From Noviherbaspirillum sp. L7-7A (GTDB taxonomy: Bacteria > Pseudomonadota > Gammaproteobacteria > Burkholderiales > Burkholderiaceae_D), in assembly GCF_019052805.1 (NCBI RefSeq), contig NZ_JAHQRJ010000001.1, positions 1,922,001 to 1,986,000 of the forward strand: a stretch of DNA of 64,000 nucleotides. The letters run 5' to 3'. Below the pieces are notes generated by a model. The model worked only from the letters and a program-made list of their open reading frames with translations. It made no database searches and was not told the DNA's origin. How positions within the stretch are numbered: the stretch's first letter is position 1; each line of letters begins with the position of its first letter. A program made the translations under genes and the position numbers. Below, in pieces: positions 31,666-40,208 of the stretch.

Positions 31666-34371
31666 TCAGGCCGGCTGCAGCGAAGGCTGCGCCTGCAACG
31701 CGAAATAACGCTGCGTCAGGAATGCCTCGGCCTGCACCGCAGGTACCGGGCGTGAAATGAAATAGCCCTGTACCTCGTTACAGCCCAGGGTTTGCAATAT
31801 CCTCAGCTGCTCCAGGGTTTCCACCCCTTCCGCCACGACCTGCATGTCCAGGATATGGGCCATCGACACGATGGTCATGAAGAATGCCTCGCCCTGCTTG
31901 CCGCCATCCAGCGCCTTGGTGAAGGCGCGGTCCACCTTCAATACATCCAGATCGAGCCGCTGCAGTTGGGAGAGCGAGGAATAACCGGTGCCGAAGTCGT
32001 CCACCGAGATCCGCACGCCCAGCGCCTTGACCGCGGCAATGTCCTCAGCGACCCGGTCGCTATCCTGCATCATGCAGGACTCGGTGATCTCGATCTCCAG
32101 CAGCGACGGCGCGATGCCATGGCATTTGATCGCTGCCGCAATGATCTCCTTCAGGCTGGACTGGGCAAATTGCGCCGGCGAGACATTCACCGACACCGGC
32201 ACCACCCGCAGCCGCCGCGCCTGCCAGGCCGCAATCTGGGCACAGGCCTGCTCGATGACCAGCCTGCCAATGTCGACGATGAGTCCGGTCTGCTCGGCCA
32301 GCGGAATGAATTCCAGCGGCGGCACAAGGCCGCGCTCCGGATGCGCCCAGCGCACCAGTGCTTCCATGCTCAGCAATTCCCCGCTGGCGGCATTGACGCG
32401 CGGCTGGTAGTGCAGCACGAACTGCCGCTCTTCGATGGCGCGCCGCAACGCCGATTCATTGCTGACCCGGCGCACGATCTCCTCGGTCAGCGCCGGCGTA
32501 TAGAAGGCATAGCGGGCCTTGCCCTCATTCTTGGCGGCATACATGGCGGTGTCAGCGTGCTTCAGGAGGGCTTCCGCGCTGCCGCCGTCTTCCGGATAGA
32601 TGCTGATGCCCACCGATGCCCGCACCTTCGGCGCGAACCCGCCCCGCACCTGGAACGGCGCCTCCAGCACGTCCAGTATGCGGGCCGCGACACGGACCGC
32701 ATCGTCCCTGGCATCGACCTGGGACAACAGCACCGTGAATTCATCGCCGCCCAGGCGCACCACATGGTCGCCCGGCCTCAGCACCGACTGGATCCGCTGC
32801 CCTGCCTGGCATAGCACATCGTCGCCGGCATCGTGCCCCATGGTGTTGTTGACGTCCTTGAAGTCATCCAGATCGAGATACAGCACTGCCAGCCTGGCCT
32901 CGTGGCGGCGCGCATCGGACAGCGCCGCCGGCAGGTAGCCGGTCAGCCAGTGGCGGTTGTTCAGCGACGTCAGGGCATCGGTGTTGCCCAGCACTTCCAG
33001 CGCCTGCTCATGGGCCTTGGCCTCGCTGATGTCGCGCAGCGTGATGGCCACGCCGTCGCCAGAGCGCACCAGCCGCCGGTGCATCCAGTTGATGCGGCCC
33101 TTTTGGACCTGCCTGAACTCGTCCTCGCGAAAACCGGCCTGCATGGCGTTAACGAAGATGGACATCACCTTGGCCAGCTGCCTGCCCCGATAGATCTGCG
33201 AGAAACGCACATCCAGCAGATCGCTTCTGCGAAAGCCCAGCATCCGCGCACCCTGCTCATTGCAGTTCTCCAGCACGAAGTCGGTGATGTTGCGCTTCCT
33301 GCCATACAGCGCGCGAGCCATGAAGAAGCCTTCGCGCGCGCCCTCGATCGCCAGCCGGTAGGTGTCGGCGATGGCAGCCGCCTGATGCTTGCGCCAGACC
33401 AGGCGGCCGGACAGCACGCTGCCCAGCGCTGCCGCGACCAGCAGCAGCAGGCTGGCGCTGGTGGCCATGCCGATGTAATTGCGCTTCTGCGCCCGGAACG
33501 GCAGATAGATGTCCTCCTGCGACAGCGCCACCACCGACACCAGCGGATAACGCGCCAGGCGGTCCCAGGCCACGATGCGCGCGCGCTGGTCGATGAATTC
33601 CTTGCCGTCCACAAGACGGCTACCCTGTGCGGCGGCAAAAACCGCCGGACGCCGCGCCAGCGTGCCGGGGCCGGCCAGATTGCTGCCGGTCTTGACGGCA
33701 ATGAGATCACCCTGGCTGGAGACGACAGCCATGGCATCATTGGCGCCCTGCGCTGCCTTGTCATAGAACGAGGCCAGAAACGCCGGCGGCACGGCGACAT
33801 ACAGCAGGCCGTCGAAGCGTCCTGCGTCATCCTTCAACGCGCGGCTGAAGATCACGGTGGGCTTGCCGGTCATGCGGCTGCGTTCGACGCTTTCAATGTG
33901 CAGGCCGCTTATCTGGCCGTCGCGGTGAGCCTGGAAATACTTCCGGTCCGCGATCGTGACGCGGCCCTGCGCCTCCAGAAGACTGGTGAGCAGCTTGCCG
34001 GTCCGATCATAAATGGCGATCGACAGATCGGGATGATCGGGGAAAAGCCCCTGCCCGGCCTGGTCTTCCAGCCGCATCGCGCCGCCGCTGCGCCGCCAGT
34101 GATACGCCAGATTGAGCGTGATCTGGTCAATCTGCTCGACCGAGCGCGACAGTTGCTCTGCATAGGACTTGGCCAGCGCCTGGGCATCGAGAATGGCGGT
34201 GTCATGCACGCGCCTTTCCTCAGATGCCAGATGCGACAGGGTCAGCACCCAGGCAAGGGCCGCTATGCAAAGGCATAGCAGCGGCCAAGCCAGTACATGG
34301 CGCATGTTTCCCTTCAAAAACCGCAGTTGCGCCAGGGCGCTTCTGAGTTCGTCTGTTTCCTGATTATTCAC
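31666..34371 (-). CDS. Membrane c-di-GMP enzyme: dCache-PAS-GGDEF-EAL (901 residues)
   Basis: The domains in order are a membrane helix at about 27-46, a periplasmic double-Cache sensor (about 50-300, with IAIYDRTGKLL and FDGLLYVAVPPAFLASFYDK), a second helix at about 305-325, a PAS domain (about 345-455), GGDEF (about 465-620; RLGGDEFTVLLS intact, DLDDFKDVNNTMGHDAGD) and EAL (about 635-885; SMEALVRWAHP, EITESCMMQD, ISVDDFGTGYSSL, VVAEGVET all present). It can in principle both make and break c-di-GMP in response to a periplasmic small molecule. The start codon is GTG at 34371 with GGAG about 11 bases upstream. Confidence 0.93.
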   Translation of the reverse strand: MNNQETDELRSALAQLRFLKGNMRHVLAWPLLCLCIAALAWVLTLSHLASEERRVHDTAILDAQALAKSYAEQLSRSVEQIDQITLNLAYHWRRSGGAMRLEDQAGQGLFPDHPDLSIAIYDRTGKLLTSLLEAQGRVTIADRKYFQAHRDGQISGLHIESVERSRMTGKPTVIFSRALKDDAGRFDGLLYVAVPPAFLASFYDKAAQGANDAMAVVSSQGDLIAVKTGSNLAGPGTLARRPAVFAAAQGSRLVDGKEFIDQRARIVAWDRLARYPLVSVVALSQEDIYLPFRAQKRNYIGMATSASLLLLVAAALGSVLSGRLVWRKHQAAAIADTYRLAIEGAREGFFMARALYGRKRNITDFVLENCNEQGARMLGFRRSDLLDVRFSQIYRGRQLAKVMSIFVNAMQAGFREDEFRQVQKGRINWMHRRLVRSGDGVAITLRDISEAKAHEQALEVLGNTDALTSLNNRHWLTGYLPAALSDARRHEARLAVLYLDLDDFKDVNNTMGHDAGDDVLCQAGQRIQSVLRPGDHVVRLGGDEFTVLLSQVDARDDAVRVAARILDVLEAPFQVRGGFAPKVRASVGISIYPEDGGSAEALLKHADTAMYAAKNEGKARYAFYTPALTEEIVRRVSNESALRRAIEERQFVLHYQPRVNAASGELLSMEALVRWAHPERGLVPPLEFIPLAEQTGLIVDIGRLVIEQACAQIAAWQARRLRVVPVSVNVSPAQFAQSSLKEIIAAAIKCHGIAPSLLEIEITESCMMQDSDRVAEDIAAVKALGVRISVDDFGTGYSSLSQLQRLDLDVLKVDRAFTKALDGGKQGEAFFMTIVSMAHILDMQVVAEGVETLEQLRILQTLGCNEVQGYFISRPVPAVQAEAFLTQRYFALQAQPSLQPA

Positions 34372-34912
34372 CGCCTGGGGTCTCCAGCTATGCCTTTGAT
34401 CGCGCAGCTTTTCCAGCTGCTTTGTTATTTTTCCTTAAAGCAACAAACAGCATAACCTGATTTTTTGCCGATTCAAAGTTCTTGGAGAGAAATAACTTGG
34501 CGAGAGTGCTGCCGTCCCATCTTGCTGGCTTCGGTTTGCTTCAAATGTTTTGCCGGGCAATGCGGTTGCGCTTCATCTTTGCGGAAGCAATGGAATGGAA
34601 TGGACAGCATTTCCTGCGGCCGATGCGCCGATCTGTCTTCCCGCTACGTCCGGCAGGGGATGCAATGTGGCGCAGGCGGTGCGGATGGCAGTCTGCTGGC
34701 GCGACGCCGGGAAGCGTGGAGGTGGGGATTTACGGAACAGGCTGGCGACACCGCCAGTGCCACTTGTTTCCCGCCTGTGGCCTGACCAGGCTGATTGCGT
34801 CGGAAAGCGACTTGTCACTGGAAAGCTGCGGCGGGCCTGGGCTGGTTGCCTGCCCGCCGGCATGCGGCGGGCAGCTTCACGACAGGTTTTGCCTGGCAGG
34901 CAAGGCCAGGCA
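34372..34912. other. Gene-free stretch between GGDEF-EAL gene and small protein
   Basis: It is AT-rich near 34420-34490 (likely promoter side of the GGDEF-EAL gene), then GC-rich. Open frames here have Arg/Pro/Ala-biased translations without family features, so I call none. Confidence 0.4.
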
Positions 34913-35107
34913 TCAGGTGCTGGTGCTGGCGCCGGCCTCCCCCTCATCGACCTTGCGGGTCGCTTGCGGCGGATGATCGGTTACGCAATGCGCGACATCC
35001 ACCGCAGCCACGCAAGCCTCGAATGCGTCGGCCTGGCTGGCGCTCGCATAGCGATAGATCACGTCGTCAACCTGAACTTCCGTAGGCGAAATTCGCACAG
35101 TTGCCAT
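34913..35107 (-). CDS. Small protein of an unrecognised family, paralogue of 16714-16911
   Basis: The 64-residue protein starts MATVRISPTEVQVDDVIYRY and continues SASQADAFEACVAAVDVAHC. About 70 percent of the first 45 residues are identical to the protein at 16714-16911, by eye. A strong GGGGAGGACAAG precedes the ATG. The C-terminal 20 residues are charged and unrelated. It sits upstream of a GGDEF-EAL gene and downstream of a diguanylate cyclase gene, but the paralogue has other neighbours, so a c-di-GMP link is not implied. Confidence 0.75.
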   Translation of the reverse strand: MATVRISPTEVQVDDVIYRYASASQADAFEACVAAVDVAHCVTDHPPQATRKVDEGEAGASTST

Positions 35108-35200
35108 TCTTGTCCTCCCCGGTTATGCACAAAGCGGCGATGCTAGCATGGGCCACACCGGCCACTTTTGCGCAATTCGTCAGGAGCGCCGCGATGCCAT

Positions 35201-36283
35201 TCAGGCCGCGACCACGGCCCGCTCATAGCCGGGGCCGGAAATACGGAAGCGGTTCTTGCCGCTTTTCTTGGCCTCGTACATGAGGCTGTCGGCCAGATGC
35301 AGCATGGCTTCCAGGCTCTGCGCCTGCGGATGCGGCAGCATGCAGATGCCGATGCTGGCGCTCAGGCACAGGCTGGGGTCCTGTTCGATGCGGATGTCGG
35401 CAATGGCAGACAATGCCAGCGCGGCCAGTTGTTCCACCTGCGCCTGGTCCTTGATATCCACCAGCAACACTGCGAATTCATCGCCGCCTATGCGCGCCAC
35501 CCTGTCGCTGGCGCGAAAGCAGCGGCTCAGGCGGCTGACTGTATCGACCAGCACCATGTCGCCGGCGGCATGGCCGCAGGCGTCGTTGACGGCCTTGAAA
35601 CCGTCCAGGTCCAGCAGCATCAGCGCCCCCGAGCCGCGCGTCGAACGCATTGCCCCGGCGCGCTCGTTGAGCACGTTCATGAAACCATGCCGGTTCAGGG
35701 CGCCGGTGACCGAATCCGTCATGGAAGCGAGTTCGAAACGTGCTGCCCGCCGCTCCAGCGTCCGCTTGGCCCTGGCCATGCGTGCATTCAGCGCCGAGGC
35801 ATACAGCGGCACGATCAGGATCGACAGCACCAGGCCCAGCGCCAGGCCGGGCTGCCCCAGCCAGTAAGGGGAAAGCATGACCGCCAGCGCGGTGGAGGCG
35901 GCGCCGATATAGACCGACAAGCGGGTATAGCGGCGACCGAAGCGCAGGCCATTGCCCAGCGCAATGCTGACGGGCATCCAGATCAGCGGCGCGCAGTAGG
36001 CGTTGCCGACGACAATGCCGGCGGCAAAGGTCAATTGGTCGAGCAGGATGCTGGCTATGCGCCTGACCTTCCCGGGCAACAGCCCGCGGGTAACAACCTG
36101 CACCCAGATTGCCGAGAAGGCAGCATAGCAGCCGGTCAGGATCGTGATTTCGTTCAGGCCCGGGCCGACCTGCCACAGGCGGGCGAGCGCAAAACCGCCA
36201 AGCGCCAGGATCGCGGACGCCAGTCGAAACCAGGCCTGCCCAATTTCCGTGGACAGGCGCACGCGCCGCAAAGCCGTCTTCAT
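35201..36283 (-). CDS. Diguanylate cyclase with RpfC-like membrane sensor domain
   Basis: The 360-residue protein starts at 36283 (AAGGTAGGC upstream). Residues 10-165 hold five membrane helices with SIALGNGLRFGRRYTRL (about 107-123), LSPYWLGQPGLALGL (about 137-151) and IVPLYASALNARM. This spacing and wording match the membrane input domain of the Xanthomonas sensor RpfC, which detects the fatty-acid signal DSF, as I remember it. The C-terminal GGDEF domain (about 190-350) has MLLDLDGFKAVNDACGHAAG and RIGGDEFAVLLVD, so it should be active. No histidine-kinase domain is present. The ligand is inferred only. Confidence 0.88.
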   Translation of the reverse strand: MKTALRRVRLSTEIGQAWFRLASAILALGGFALARLWQVGPGLNEITILTGCYAAFSAIWVQVVTRGLLPGKVRRIASILLDQLTFAAGIVVGNAYCAPLIWMPVSIALGNGLRFGRRYTRLSVYIGAASTALAVMLSPYWLGQPGLALGLVLSILIVPLYASALNARMARAKRTLERRAARFELASMTDSVTGALNRHGFMNVLNERAGAMRSTRGSGALMLLDLDGFKAVNDACGHAAGDMVLVDTVSRLSRCFRASDRVARIGGDEFAVLLVDIKDQAQVEQLAALALSAIADIRIEQDPSLCLSASIGICMLPHPQAQSLEAMLHLADSLMYEAKKSGKNRFRISGPGYERAVVAA

Positions 36284-36704
36284 GCCTACCTTCACCATCA
36301 ATGCCCGCCTCTGCTCTGGTCACCTGATCGCATACGGAAACGCCAAATTCATACTGAAAGGCAATTAAGCCAAAATTCCGTCACTGACGCCATTGCATAA
36401 AAAAGCTATGCCGGCACTTTTCGACGGGCAAGGCCAAATCGCTACAGGACTTATTACGGTTTATTGCATTATTACAATAATACCGAAAATTATTTCAATA
36501 AAACAATTTTTTTGGGGCAATTCATGTATTTCTGGTGAAAGCCTGACGCGCTGCGAGCATGCATGCGCGTCCGTCAAAAACCTCCACATGCTGGAGCCGG
36601 CGACAAGACCATAACCAGCTGCGACGGGCGCCAGCAAGAATGAAAATTCCGGACGATGGGTGGTAGCGCTCCCCACCCCAGCTGCTCTGAGTAAACCAAG
36701 GCTC
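36284..36704. other. Gene-free AT-rich intergenic region
   Basis: No supported gene is present. A marked AT-rich tract (36440-36520), with TTATTACGGTTTATTGC and ATTACAATAATACCG, lies upstream of the diguanylate cyclase gene and may contain its promoter; it could also be a binding site for silencing proteins. Confidence 0.4.
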
Positions 36705-38093
36705 TCACGGAACAAGCAGGCGCACGCGGTCGCCAAGACCCCCAAGTTTCTTGTTGAGTAACTGATACACATCCCGATCGAAAGGCTGCTGGCCGCGCCG
36801 GGTAAGAATGCGCGGGTCATCATGGATATGGACGGTGCCGAGATAAGCCCAGCCGTCCACCACATGCAGGTTATCGCCTTCGAGAATGCCAATTGGTCCG
36901 GCATAAGGCCAGGGCTGCAGCCGCATGCCGGCCAGCGCCTCCAGCACCCGGGCATTGTGCTCTTCCACCGGCTCGCGCCCGGCGCACACGCCCATGCACT
37001 TCTTGACCTGGCTGGCGAAGCAGGCCTTGCCGCCGCGCGGCTTTTCCAGCCCCAGGGTGACATGGCACAGCTTGTGCGCGTCGGCGATGGCTTTCATCGC
37101 ATCGGTAGCCTTGCGTTTGCTGGTGTAGAGGCCATACAGCGCCGGGTCATGGCCGAAGAACAGATCATTGATGTTTGCCAGCGCCAGCCGCAGGCTGCCG
37201 TTGCGCTCGATGAGCCGCCAGGAGCAGATCTCCTCGTTGGCGCGCAGCTTCACGTTATGGGCCGGCTTGAGCTTCTTGACCAGGGCTGCCTCGCGCAGCA
37301 GCGCGCCCAGTTCGCCGCTGGCATGCAGCCAGTCGATGCGCTCGACCTGCTGGCTGATCGCCAGTTCCTTGGGCAGCGCATGGTCGGTGCTGAAATGGGA
37401 CAGGATGCGGCGCCGCAGATTGTTGGCCTTGCCGATATACAGCGGCAAATCATTCTCGCCATAGAACAGGTAGACGCCGTGGCTCGAAGGCACGCTGTCC
37501 ATCTGCAGCGCGTCCAGCCGCGACGGCAGCGTCGGCCGCGTCAGGAGCCGCGACACCGCTTCCTCGATCACCTCCGGCGCATGGCTTTCCGGCAGCTTTT
37601 GCCAGAATTGCCAGATCAGCTGGGCGTCGCCCAGGGCGCGGTGGCGCTGCGTGACTTCCAGCCGGTGGCGTTCGACGATGGAATCGAGGTTGTGGCGGGC
37701 AAATCCCGGAAACAGCTTGCGCGACAGGCGCACCGTGCACAGTACCGGCGGCCGGAATTCATGGCCGGTGCGGCGGAATTCATTCTTCAGGAATCCGTGG
37801 TCGAACCGGGCGTTGTGGGCAATGAAGATGCGGTCGGCCAGCCGGGCCTGTATGTCGTCAGCCAGCTCGGCGAAGGTGGGCGCTTGCGCCACCATCTCGT
37901 TGCTGATGCCGGTCAGCGACTGGATGAAGGCCGGAATCGGCATTTCCGGATTGACCAGACTGCTCCACTGGCGCACCTGCCCGTCTTCATCGACTTCGAT
38001 GATGCCGACTTCGGTGATGCGGTCGGTGGTAGCGGTGCCGCCGGTGGTTTCCAGATCGACAAATGCAAGGCGGGGGGGAGCGGACTTGGACAA
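36705..38093 (-). CDS. DnaQ-type 3'-5' exonuclease fused to GIY-YIG nuclease (Cho-like)
   Basis: The N-terminal exonuclease (about residues 8-170) shows FVDLETTGG (ExoI), a middle aspartate in FIAHNARFDHGFL (ExoII) and HRALGDAQLIWQF (ExoIII H-x4-D), so the DEDDh residues are present. The second half (about 205-290) is a GIY-YIG domain, SHGVYLFYGENDLPLYIGKA with NNLRRRILSHF. A UvrC/Cho-like region with CFASQVKKCMGVCAGRE follows. Such DnaQ-Cho fusions are known in several phyla and are thought to act in excision repair or DNA end processing. The start codon is probably TTG at 38093, since a stop lies a few codons further upstream. Confidence 0.9.
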   Translation of the reverse strand: MSKSAPPRLAFVDLETTGGTATTDRITEVGIIEVDEDGQVRQWSSLVNPEMPIPAFIQSLTGISNEMVAQAPTFAELADDIQARLADRIFIAHNARFDHGFLKNEFRRTGHEFRPPVLCTVRLSRKLFPGFARHNLDSIVERHRLEVTQRHRALGDAQLIWQFWQKLPESHAPEVIEEAVSRLLTRPTLPSRLDALQMDSVPSSHGVYLFYGENDLPLYIGKANNLRRRILSHFSTDHALPKELAISQQVERIDWLHASGELGALLREAALVKKLKPAHNVKLRANEEICSWRLIERNGSLRLALANINDLFFGHDPALYGLYTSKRKATDAMKAIADAHKLCHVTLGLEKPRGGKACFASQVKKCMGVCAGREPVEEHNARVLEALAGMRLQPWPYAGPIGILEGDNLHVVDGWAYLGTVHIHDDPRILTRRGQQPFDRDVYQLLNKKLGGLGDRVRLLVP

Positions 38094-38169
38094 GATGATG
38101 ACGGCTCAACTGTATGAAAAACCAGTATGCGGCCGATAGTCGCCTTTCGCAAGCCTGCTTCGTTGGGAT

Positions 38170-39297
38170 TCAGCGACGATGGCGCGAAAAAAAATCCCAC
38201 ATCATGCGGCTCGCATCCGGGCCGGCGCAGGCATTGTATTTCAGGCTACAGTCGCCGCCGCTCCACGCATGGTCGAGCTGGGCAACGTCGCACACCCGCA
38301 GCAGGATCCGGCGTCCGTGCCGGTAGTCGCGGATGCGATAGGCATGCGACTGGCGCCGTCCCGAGGTGCGGGCCGGCTTGTCCACCGGCGGCTCGGCGCT
38401 GTCCGCACCGAGCCGGTTGATCAGGCGGAACTGCGCCTCGAGCTGGTCCTGATTGATGCGCCGCACGACACGGTCTTCCCTGCCCTGGATCAGAATGGCC
38501 GGCATCACCGGAAAGCTGGCCGCGCCTTCCAGCAGGGTTCGTATGGCATGTTCGGCCAGATGCGAGGCGCCCAGTTGCATTACGCCGTAGGCGCCGGTCG
38601 TGCTGTGCCCCGCGCCGAAAACCGGGCCGGAATGCAGGCCGACCGCGGCGATCTTGTCCGGGTGGCGCAGCGCCAGGATGTTGGCCATGCCGGCGCCGGC
38701 CGACAGCCCGGCGGCGTAGACGCGGCCACGGTCGATCGGATAAGCGGCGCAGACCTTGTCGATGATGCCGGCAATCAGGCGCACATCGTCGCCGCCGTCC
38801 TGGGTGGTGCGTTCGTACCAGTGCCAGCAGCGGTTCGGATGGCCGCGCAGCGACTGCTGGGGATAGGCCACCGCAAAGCCCTTCTGCTCCGCCAGCGCGT
38901 TCATCCGGGTGCCGCGCGCAAACTGCTCGGCCGATTGTTCGCAGCCATGCAGCATTACCACCAGCGGCAGCGGCCCGACCGGCGCATTGGCCGGTATGTA
39001 AAGCCAGTAAGGCATGCGCCGGGCCGGCAACTTGCCGCCGTCAGCCAGCGAGGAATAGTAGAAAGCCATCCATTTGCCCGGCAGGCGGATACCGGCAGCG
39101 GTTGGGACCGGGGCCGCCGCCTTGCGCGGTGCCTTGGGCGGCGTCAGGCTGGTGACGGCCGCCTTTACCGGCTTGCGCCTGGCCTTGGCAGGCGGCTTGG
39201 GCAGCAGGCTCTTGAGCAGCTTGCGCTGCTGGCTGCGTTGCGCCTTGGCCGCCTGCTTGACGCCGGAGAGCCAGAGGCGGGTAAGGCTTTTCAGCAT
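38170..39297 (-). CDS. Esterase, PHB-depolymerase family (LpqC-like)
   Basis: The 375-residue protein has a basic Lys/Pro/Ala-rich N-terminus (about 75 residues) without a clear signal peptide. The catalytic domain has VVMLHGCEQSAEQFARGTRM, the lipase box in YAAGLSAGAGMANIL (serine near residue 190), the aspartate in ILIQGREDRVVRRIN, and the histidine in QLDHAWSGGD. The wording matches the poly-3-hydroxybutyrate depolymerase/feruloyl-esterase family of Burkholderiales. The basic leader resembles intracellular granule-associated depolymerases, so an intracellular PHB role is possible. Confidence 0.85.
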   Translation of the reverse strand: MLKSLTRLWLSGVKQAAKAQRSQQRKLLKSLLPKPPAKARRKPVKAAVTSLTPPKAPRKAAAPVPTAAGIRLPGKWMAFYYSSLADGGKLPARRMPYWLYIPANAPVGPLPLVVMLHGCEQSAEQFARGTRMNALAEQKGFAVAYPQQSLRGHPNRCWHWYERTTQDGGDDVRLIAGIIDKVCAAYPIDRGRVYAAGLSAGAGMANILALRHPDKIAAVGLHSGPVFGAGHSTTGAYGVMQLGASHLAEHAIRTLLEGAASFPVMPAILIQGREDRVVRRINQDQLEAQFRLINRLGADSAEPPVDKPARTSGRRQSHAYRIRDYRHGRRILLRVCDVAQLDHAWSGGDCSLKYNACAGPDASRMMWDFFSRHRR

Positions 39298-39317
39298 GGG
39301 ATGGCAGTCAAATCAGA

Positions 39318-39947
39318 TTAATAGGCCGGGCTGACCGACACGTTGACCCGCAGGCTGGTGCCGGGATCGCTCGGCATCACGGTGTTGTAAGTGCGGCCGT
39401 TGTAGACATACGTGATGTCGTAGCCGGCACTGCGTTCGACCACCCGGTTGACGACATTGCAGCGCCGTACCTGGCGCTCGATCGGACCGGGCGGCAACTG
39501 GCTGCCGTTCATGTTGCCAGCCACATTCTGGCCGACCAGCGCGCCGCCGACCGCGCCGATTGCCGTTGCCGCCGTCCGGCCATTGCCGCCGCCGACCTGG
39601 TTGCCCAGCAGACCGCCTGCGAGGCCGCCGATGATGGCGCCACCGATGTTTTGTCCCTGCGCAGTCTGCGGCGGCGGCGCTACCCGCTCCACCTCCATAT
39701 GGCACTCTTCCTGCGGCATGCTGACCTGCTCGATGCGCGGCGTTACCCGGGTGACGCGGGCATTGTCCTGGAACACCATCGGCGGCGGACCTGCCGGCGC
39801 CGGCTGGGCGACATAGGCCGGCGGCGGCGTGCGGTAGTCCTGGCTATAGCGGTTGTCGTAGCGATAGTCCTGCGCATGGGCAGAGATGGCGAGGCTGGAA
39901 AAGGCACTGGCGAGCAGCAATGCAGCCAAGGAAATTCTCGGGGTCAT
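39318..39947 (-). CDS. Outer-membrane-type glycine-zipper protein
   Basis: The 209-residue exported protein has signal peptide MTPRISLAALLLASAFSSLA, cleaved near AHAQ. The zipper IGGAIIGGLAGGLLGNQVGG with TAIGAVGGALVGQNVAG (about residues 100-145) is the glycine-zipper 2TM domain of SlyB/17-kDa-antigen proteins. The C-terminal beta-like part contains CNVVNRVVERSAGYDITYVY. There is no lipobox cysteine, unlike SlyB. It probably contributes to envelope stability. AGGAACAAGAA precedes the ATG. Confidence 0.85.
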   Translation of the reverse strand: MTPRISLAALLLASAFSSLAISAHAQDYRYDNRYSQDYRTPPPAYVAQPAPAGPPPMVFQDNARVTRVTPRIEQVSMPQEECHMEVERVAPPPQTAQGQNIGGAIIGGLAGGLLGNQVGGGNGRTAATAIGAVGGALVGQNVAGNMNGSQLPPGPIERQVRRCNVVNRVVERSAGYDITYVYNGRTYNTVMPSDPGTSLRVNVSVSPAY

Positions 39948-40208
39948 TTCTTGTTCCTGGAAGAGGCGGTGTGGACAAACGAAGGATCGAGTTGCTTGTG
40001 CGTAACGATATATCGTCGTCCGGTTTTCATGAGCGGTTTTTACAAACGGAGACAGTTTAACTCATGCATAAGCGGCCTCCGAGGCCAGCGGACCATGCCA
40101 GGCCCGTGCGGCAGCGGAAGATTTCCCATCAGGATGCAAGCTTACTCCACCGCATAGCCGAACAACGGCTACCATGGCAGGATTCTTCTTTTTCAACAGG
40201 GAGCCGAC

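Noticed and set aside
32833-34278. 481-codon plus-strand frame opposite the GGDEF-EAL gene
   Set aside because: The opposite strand encodes well-defined signalling domains; this is a shadow.
34482-35146. Plus-strand frames of 160-200 codons before and across the small protein
   Set aside because: They overlap the well-supported paralogous small gene, and their Trp/Arg/Gly-rich translations show no domain.
36822-38117. 431-codon plus-strand frame opposite the DnaQ/GIY-YIG nuclease
   Set aside because: Shadow of a gene with intact catalytic motifs.
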